Positions 13,880-17,666 of a stretch of DNA of 17,666 bases are shown here, piece after piece. The notes beneath the pieces are model-generated. The model did no database searches, was not told the DNA's origin, and saw nothing but the letters and a program-made list of their open reading frames with translations. The translations under genes were made by a program, and so were the position numbers. This DNA comes from CAYPOY01 sp964412395 (GTDB lineage: Bacteria; Chloroflexota; Anaerolineae; B4-G1), in contig CAYPOY010000080.1 of the NCBI GenBank assembly GCA_964412395.1, forward strand, positions 1 through 17,666, read 5' to 3'. Each line of letters opens with the position of its first letter. Within the stretch, counting starts at the first letter, position 1.

Positions 13880-15766
13880 TTCTCTCTCTATCGCTTCACG
13901 GTTGCAAACCTGAGCACATAGACCACAGCCGTAGCACAGGGTGGAGTCAATGACGATGGTGTCCTCTCCGATGCTGATGGCAGGGCATCCAGTGCGAATG
14001 ATACACAGCTTGCACAGGTTGCAGTTCTCAGGAATCACCCTGACCTTCCCAACCCGGATGCCTCGGCGCATGGCCTGGATGGCGCACTCCTGGCGCGAGA
14101 GCACGACCTTGACCCCAGGCAGCGTCAGCGCTTCCTGGATGGTAGCAGTGGACGCCTCCAGATCGAAGGGGTCAATGATGAAGAAGTGTTCCACTCCCAG
14201 CGCAGGAATGAGCCTGGCGACGTCTACCCTACGGTCGCCGGGTTGTTGGAACGCCTCGTCTGTGCCCGGATTGACTTGCATCCCCGTCATACTGGTCCAC
14301 CCATTGTCCATAATGATCAAGGTCAGGGGGACCTGGTGCTGAACGGCGTTGATCAGGCCAGGGATGCCTGCGTGGAAAAAAGTGGAATCCCCGATGGTGG
14401 CGATGACCGGAGTTTTGACGCCACTGTGGACGTACCCCTGGGCGAGGCTGACGCTTGCGCCCATTGAGACCTCGGTCCAAACGGTGTGAAACGGCGGATT
14501 CATCCCCAGGATTGTGCAACCGATGTCCCCCGTCACCATCACCTCGTCCCTTTTGAACTTTAGCTTCCTGATGGCCTGGTTAATCGCCATATAAGTTCCC
14601 CGGTGGGGACAACCAGCACAGCACGTGATCGGCCTTTGGGCTGCCAGGGACTCCGCCTCGGCCCTCCCCTGGAACAGATCCTCCGGGATGGGCAGGTCCA
14701 GCGCCTCACCGAGGCCCCACACCACCTGGCTCACGCCATACTCGCCGACCCGGCTGAAGGGGCCATCCAGCTTGCCGATAATCCGACCTTCGAAACCGAG
14801 CCTGTGGGCCTCGACGTAGATGCCCCTCTCGAGGTGCGGCTCCAGTTCCTCCAGAACCAGTATGGTGCTGCAGTGGCGAAGCAGCTCCTGCACCTCTGCG
14901 GCTGGGAAGGGGTTGGTCGCAACCACGCGCAGCACGGAGACCGTATCTCGCTCGAGCCCGAACCTTGCAGCGATCTCAAATCCCTCCTCCAGGTAAGCAG
15001 CCGCCACCCCCGACGCGACGATGCCCAGCCCCCCCGCCTCTCGTTCGGCAAGGTCTCCTGACCGCCGCCGAAGTTGGAGCTGGTTCAACCCCATCTCGCT
15101 GATGACCTGGCCCGCACGCTCCAGGCGAGCGATCAGGTCGCGGTGCTGGTGCTTGCAGATGGCAGCACCTGCTTTGGTATACCTGGTGATGTCCCTCTCC
15201 AGTATCACCTCCCGCTCTGGCGGAGACACCGGCTCCTCGATTTCCACAGCCGCGTGGGAATTGGCGATGGTCGCCACCAATCGGACAAAGACAGGGGTCC
15301 CCGTCCGCTCGGATAGGTCAAAGGCAACCTGGACCAACTGGTATGCCTCCGCAACCGACGCAGGCTCCAGCATGGGCAGGTCGGACATCAGGGCAAAGCC
15401 ACGAGAGTCCTGTTCTGCCATGCCAGCACTGACACCTGGATCATCGGCTACATAGATCACCAGACCCCCGTTACAGCCTGAATACGCGATGGAGATCAAG
15501 GAGTCGTAGGCCACGTTCAGCCCCGACATTTTCATCGTGCACAAGGCCCGCTGACCGGCCCATGCAGCGCTTGCCGCTATCTCGAACGCGACTTTTTCAT
15601 TGGTGCTCCACTCTATGTGCCTGCTACTATCATCCAGACCCATTCTCAGGAGGCTGCCTAGCGCCCCCGACGATGGCGTGCCCGGATAGCCGGTCACGAC
15701 CTTTACCCCGGCTCGCAGAGCGCCCAGGGTCAGGGCCTCATTTCCAGTGATCAACCTCGTTTCCAA
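13868..15766 (-). CDS. iorA: Indolepyruvate:ferredoxin oxidoreductase, alpha subunit
   Basis: A 632-residue protein of usual family length. An N-terminal pyrimidine-binding domain contains TGYPGTPSS (25-33) and STNEKVAFE with the probable TPP-activating E57; the TPP/Mg-binding domain has TGDIGCTILGM (412-422), IGDSTFFHAGIPGL (458-471) and MDNGWTSMTGMQ. The C-terminus is a two-cluster ferredoxin domain with C582, C585, C588, C594 and C611, C614, C617, C621. It binds TPP and the 4Fe-4S clusters of the enzyme. The start is TTG at 15766, supported by GGGAG (15777-15773) six bases upstream and by METRLITGNEALTLGALRAG matching the family N-terminus. It lies 72 bases after the hydantoinase stop, on the same strand. 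Confidence 0.92.
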   Translation of the reverse strand: METRLITGNEALTLGALRAGVKVVTGYPGTPSSGALGSLLRMGLDDSSRHIEWSTNEKVAFEIAASAAWAGQRALCTMKMSGLNVAYDSLISIAYSGCNGGLVIYVADDPGVSAGMAEQDSRGFALMSDLPMLEPASVAEAYQLVQVAFDLSERTGTPVFVRLVATIANSHAAVEIEEPVSPPEREVILERDITRYTKAGAAICKHQHRDLIARLERAGQVISEMGLNQLQLRRRSGDLAEREAGGLGIVASGVAAAYLEEGFEIAARFGLERDTVSVLRVVATNPFPAAEVQELLRHCSTILVLEELEPHLERGIYVEAHRLGFEGRIIGKLDGPFSRVGEYGVSQVVWGLGEALDLPIPEDLFQGRAEAESLAAQRPITCCAGCPHRGTYMAINQAIRKLKFKRDEVMVTGDIGCTILGMNPPFHTVWTEVSMGASVSLAQGYVHSGVKTPVIATIGDSTFFHAGIPGLINAVQHQVPLTLIIMDNGWTSMTGMQVNPGTDEAFQQPGDRRVDVARLIPALGVEHFFIIDPFDLEASTATIQEALTLPGVKVVLSRQECAIQAMRRGIRVGKVRVIPENCNLCKLCIIRTGCPAISIGEDTIVIDSTLCYGCGLCAQVCNREAIERENVT

Positions 15767-15788
15767 GATACACTCCCTTCGCTTAGAA

Positions 15789-15816
15789 CACGGATTGGCA
15801 GGATTGACGGATTTCT
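15789..15816 (-). repeat. Short GGATT repeat in the hydantoinase-iorA gap
   Basis: On the + strand GGATT occurs three times at spacings of 9 and 8 bases (15792, 15801, 15809) within 15789-15816. The 72-base gap holds this repeat and the iorA ribosome-binding site; I see no terminator or promoter in it, so read-through from the hydantoinase gene is likely. Confidence 0.5.
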
Positions 15817-15838
15817 ACCCGTTTATCCATTTACTCAT

Positions 15839-17212
15839 CTACTCCGCCTGTGCTTCGAGCGTGGGCAAGAACTGTCCTTGTCCCGGCTCGGCCATGATTT
15901 CTCCCTGCCACAGGACGCGGTGCCCGCGTTGGAAGGACATCTCCGGCCAGCCTAGCACGCTGCGCCCCTCGTACAGCGTGTACCCTGCGTTGGTGTGCTG
16001 GTTCTCCGCGCGGATGGTGAACTCGCGGGTCGGGTCGAAGACCACCAGGTCTGCATCGGAGCCGACGGCGATGGTGCCCTTCTTCGGGTAGAGCCCAAAG
16101 ATGCGCGCCGGGTTCTCGCACAACACCTGCACCAGACGCACCACGCTGATCCGTCCCCGGTTGACCCCACCGTCGTAGGTCAGCGGCAACAACGTCTCGA
16201 TCTGCGGAGAGCCGAAGGGCTGCTCTATAAAGTTGCCGTGCACGTCCTTCAACTTGGGCGCGTGGTCCGATGCCACTGTCTGGAGCGTGCCATCGCGCAA
16301 CGCCTCCCACAGCGCGGACTGATCGCCAGCGGTGCGGATCGGTGGGCCGATCTTGGCCAGCGCCCCGCGCTCCTCGATGATCTCCTGCGTCAGCGTGAGG
16401 TACTGGGGGCAGGTTTCGGCGAACACCTCAAGCCCCTCCGCCTGCGCCCGGCGGATGGGCCGCAGTACGCGGGCGGAGGTGTTGTGAACGATGTACAACG
16501 GGCACCCCGTCACCTCGGCCATACAGATGGCCCGAAAGGCTGCTTCCTCCTCTAACACAGGCGGGCGGGAGGCGTTGAAAGCCCCCCCCCAGCCCCCCCA
16601 GCTTGCGGGGGGGGAGACGGGGGGGGTGAGGTACTTGTCCTCCAGGTAGTCAATGCCGCCGCCGTTCTCGCAGTGGACCATCGCCATGCCACCCCGCTCC
16701 GCCAGTATGTCCATGCCCTTGATCAGTTGATAGTCGTCCGTGTACCAGCCCTGCTTGAGGTAGGTCAGAAAGAACTTGAAGGTACGCACGCCCATTTCCA
16801 TGACCCGGGGGATCTCCGGCACCTGTTTGGGAGCCTCGAACATCCCGCCGTGCAGGCCAAAGTCAAGCCGCGAGTGGGCCACCCCATCCTCCAGCATCTC
16901 GTCCACTTTCTGCACCAGGCTCTCCCCGGTGCGAGCGTAGGCGAAGTGCAAGAGCGTCGTCGTGCCGCCGTAGGCAGCGACGCGCGAGCAGTACCCCACG
17001 CTATCCAAGTAGACCGGATGGACGTGCACGTCAATGACGCCGGGGAAGACGTACTTGCCGGTGACGTCCACGATCTCGCGGGCGGCCTCGCGGGGCAGGT
17101 TCGGTTCGACGGCCGCGATGACCTCACCCCGCACCCCCACGTCGGCCCGGTGTATCCCTTCGCCGGTGACGACGGTGCCACCGGTCAGCAACAGGTCAAA
17201 CTGTGTCTCCAT
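15839..17212 (-). CDS. Dihydropyrimidinase / hydantoinase-family amidohydrolase
   Basis: A 457-residue cyclic-amide hydrolase with the complete binuclear metal site: H63 and H65 in DVHVHP, K146 in RTFKFFLTY (probably carboxylated), H180 in MVHCENGG, H243 in IVHNTSA and D316 in VASDHAPK. Y151 matches the substrate-contact tyrosine of hydantoinases. The family opens the rings of dihydropyrimidines, hydantoins or related cyclic amides in the cytoplasm; the exact substrate cannot be read from sequence, and allantoinase or another relative remains possible. GAGGAG (17226-17221) lies eight bases before the ATG. Residues about 196-211 (TPPVSPPASWGGWGGA) are encoded by a C/G-run palindrome that replaces a normally variable loop. 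It is the first gene of the minus-strand group, with iorA next. Confidence 0.87.
   Translation of the reverse strand: METQFDLLLTGGTVVTGEGIHRADVGVRGEVIAAVEPNLPREAAREIVDVTGKYVFPGVIDVHVHPVYLDSVGYCSRVAAYGGTTTLLHFAYARTGESLVQKVDEMLEDGVAHSRLDFGLHGGMFEAPKQVPEIPRVMEMGVRTFKFFLTYLKQGWYTDDYQLIKGMDILAERGGMAMVHCENGGGIDYLEDKYLTPPVSPPASWGGWGGAFNASRPPVLEEEAAFRAICMAEVTGCPLYIVHNTSARVLRPIRRAQAEGLEVFAETCPQYLTLTQEIIEERGALAKIGPPIRTAGDQSALWEALRDGTLQTVASDHAPKLKDVHGNFIEQPFGSPQIETLLPLTYDGGVNRGRISVVRLVQVLCENPARIFGLYPKKGTIAVGSDADLVVFDPTREFTIRAENQHTNAGYTLYEGRSVLGWPEMSFQRGHRVLWQGEIMAEPGQGQFLPTLEAQAE
16581..16626 (-). repeat. GC-rich inverted repeat inside the hydantoinase gene
   Basis: On the + strand: nine C, AG, seven C, AGCTTGC, eight G, AGAC, eight G. 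The C runs can pair with the G runs to form a long G:C hairpin. The element stays in frame and encodes Pro- and Gly/Trp-rich residues in a loop between the metal ligands H180 and H243. Homopolymer runs of this length are also prone to length errors in sequencing. Confidence 0.75.
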
Positions 17213-17309
17213 AGATTGGTCTCCTCATATTGGCATAAAGGCTGGCGATGCATGCCCGTCCGAACCAGTAATCCTTTCGAGGGCAGAAGGCGCATGGCCG
17301 CCAAGCGGC

Positions 17310-17338
17310 TTGACATTCAGGCAATCACATGCTAAAAT
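17310..17338 (+). promoter_or_regulatory. Consensus sigma70-type promoter for a small RNA
   Basis: TTGACA at 17310-17315 and TAAAAT at 17333-17338 (one mismatch to TATAAT), separated by exactly 17 bases. It points rightward, away from the hydantoinase gene, with a predicted start near 17345. Confidence 0.7.
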
Positions 17339-17344
17339 GATTCT

Positions 17345-17438
17345 AGATGGGCGAGCGGCTCCCTGGGCCGCCGTAAGGGGCGCTGAAGTGCCCGCCTATC
17401 ATCAGTCTTATCCAGGCCCCCGATTTGGGGGCCTTTTT
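17345..17438 (+). ncRNA. Putative structured small RNA or orphan riboswitch-like leader (about 94 nt)
   Basis: The stretch between promoter and terminator folds by eye into a compact three-way junction. The outer stem is ATGGGC (17347-17352) with GCCTAT (17394-17399); hairpin 1 is GCGGCTC (17355-17361) with GGGCCGC (17365-17371); hairpin 2 is GGGCGC (17378-17383) with GTGCCC (17388-17393), closing a TGAA loop. The 6-base junction strand contains GTAAG (17373-17377), which can pair with CTTAT (17407-17411) as a pseudoknot between the junction and the segment before the terminator. It does not match my memory of the fluoride, guanidine, purine, TPP, ZTP, SRP or 6S consensus sequences. No convincing ORF follows within the window, so it may be a free-standing sRNA or a leader for a gene beyond the right edge. 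Confidence 0.5.
17415..17438 (+). terminator. Rho-independent terminator
   Basis: A perfect 7-bp stem GGCCCCC (17415-17421) / GGGGGCC (17427-17433) with loop GATTT, followed by five T (17434-17438). The T-run is only on the + side, so it ends rightward transcription from the promoter at 17310-17338. Confidence 0.85.
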
Positions 17439-17666
17439 GTTCTATGGCAGCCTGACCAGTTCGACCAGCTGCGGCCGAAGGCGCACAAAATAGGAGTAGG
17501 GTGGTCAGAGTCGAGTTTATCGTCCACCACTGACTGTCATGGATGCCAACTGCGGCGAGAGTGAACCAAGGATAGGCTGTCATACTCTTGGCACTCATAT
17601 GAGCATTGCCACCTGATTGACTGACAAATCTTTCAGGACGCAGATTCACGCAGATTTTCGCAGATT
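17439..17666. other. Intergenic stretch without a supported gene
   Basis: The only open frames are a minus-strand frame with no family resemblance, which runs across the terminator and small RNA, and a 25-codon + frame from 17539 without a ribosome-binding site. CTGACCA (17452-17458) and TGGTCAG (17502-17508) are an inverted pair of unknown meaning. The stretch ends in the 10-base repeat at the right edge. Confidence 0.5.
17639..17666. repeat. 10-base tandem repeat at the right edge
   Basis: CGCAGATT occurs three times with a 10-base period (CGCAGATTCA, CGCAGATTTT, CGCAGATT), cut by the window end. Its length and flanks cannot be judged. Confidence 0.7.

Noticed and set aside
13209..13913. 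Plus-strand open frame across iorB
   Set aside because: It runs opposite iorB and both junctions; the minus-strand gene has family motifs and overlapping start/stop codons, this frame has none.
17345..17410. Hammerhead ribozyme on the minus strand (CTGATGA at 17400-17406 region)
   Set aside because: The required GAAA strand and cleavage-site geometry are missing; only the CTGATGA word matches.
17332..17649. Minus-strand open frame of 105 codons at the right end
   Set aside because: It reads backwards through the terminator and the small RNA, has no family resemblance, and starts next to a tandem repeat.

Overview
The window looks like a piece of a GC-rich bacterial chromosome. The gene content (fused ADP-forming acyl-CoA synthetase, IorAB, hydantoinase, a BREX-like defence module) and the many short degenerate tandem repeats and GC-rich palindromes in and between genes would suit a Chloroflexota (Anaerolineae-like) genome. 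That placement is an impression from style and gene content, not a phylogenetic result.

Layout. Positions 1-9960 form a defence region, mostly on the + strand: a consensus sigma70-type promoter (19-47), an AbiEi-family winged-helix protein (129-983), a large SNF2-type helicase (1142-4510, BrxHII/DrmD-like), the alkaline-phosphatase-fold protein PglZ (4558-7173), and BrxL (7894-9960). A RelE-type toxin/antitoxin pair sits on the opposite strand between pglZ and brxL (7190-7779). Positions 10024-17212 form a convergent minus-strand catabolic operon, transcribed right to left: hydantoinase, iorA, iorB, fused acyl-CoA synthetase, HisC-type aminotransferase. The right end (17213-17666) has no convincing gene, but holds a complete small transcription unit: consensus promoter, three-way-junction RNA and terminator.

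How the genes work together. BrxHII-like helicase plus PglZ is the core pairing of type 3-like BREX phage defence, whereas BrxL belongs to types 1 and 4, so the combination looks hybrid. No PglX methyltransferase or BrxC ATPase is visible; if present they lie left of position 1. In the metabolic operon, the aminotransferase, indolepyruvate:ferredoxin oxidoreductase and ADP-forming acyl-CoA synthetase give a plausible route from aromatic amino acids through aryl-pyruvates and aryl-CoAs to aryl-acetates, with ATP made by substrate-level phosphorylation.

The most unusual signals are these. One base change in the toxin/antitoxin overlap (ACGA where ATGA is expected) appears to remove both the antitoxin stop and the toxin start. 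PglZ and the hydantoinase carry in-frame GC-rich repeat insertions. Seven-base degenerate tandem repeats encode the N-termini, a C-terminus and an interdomain linker of the catabolic genes, and an identical 15-bp sequence sits at two successive ATGA gene junctions. The small structured RNA at the right end is unassigned.
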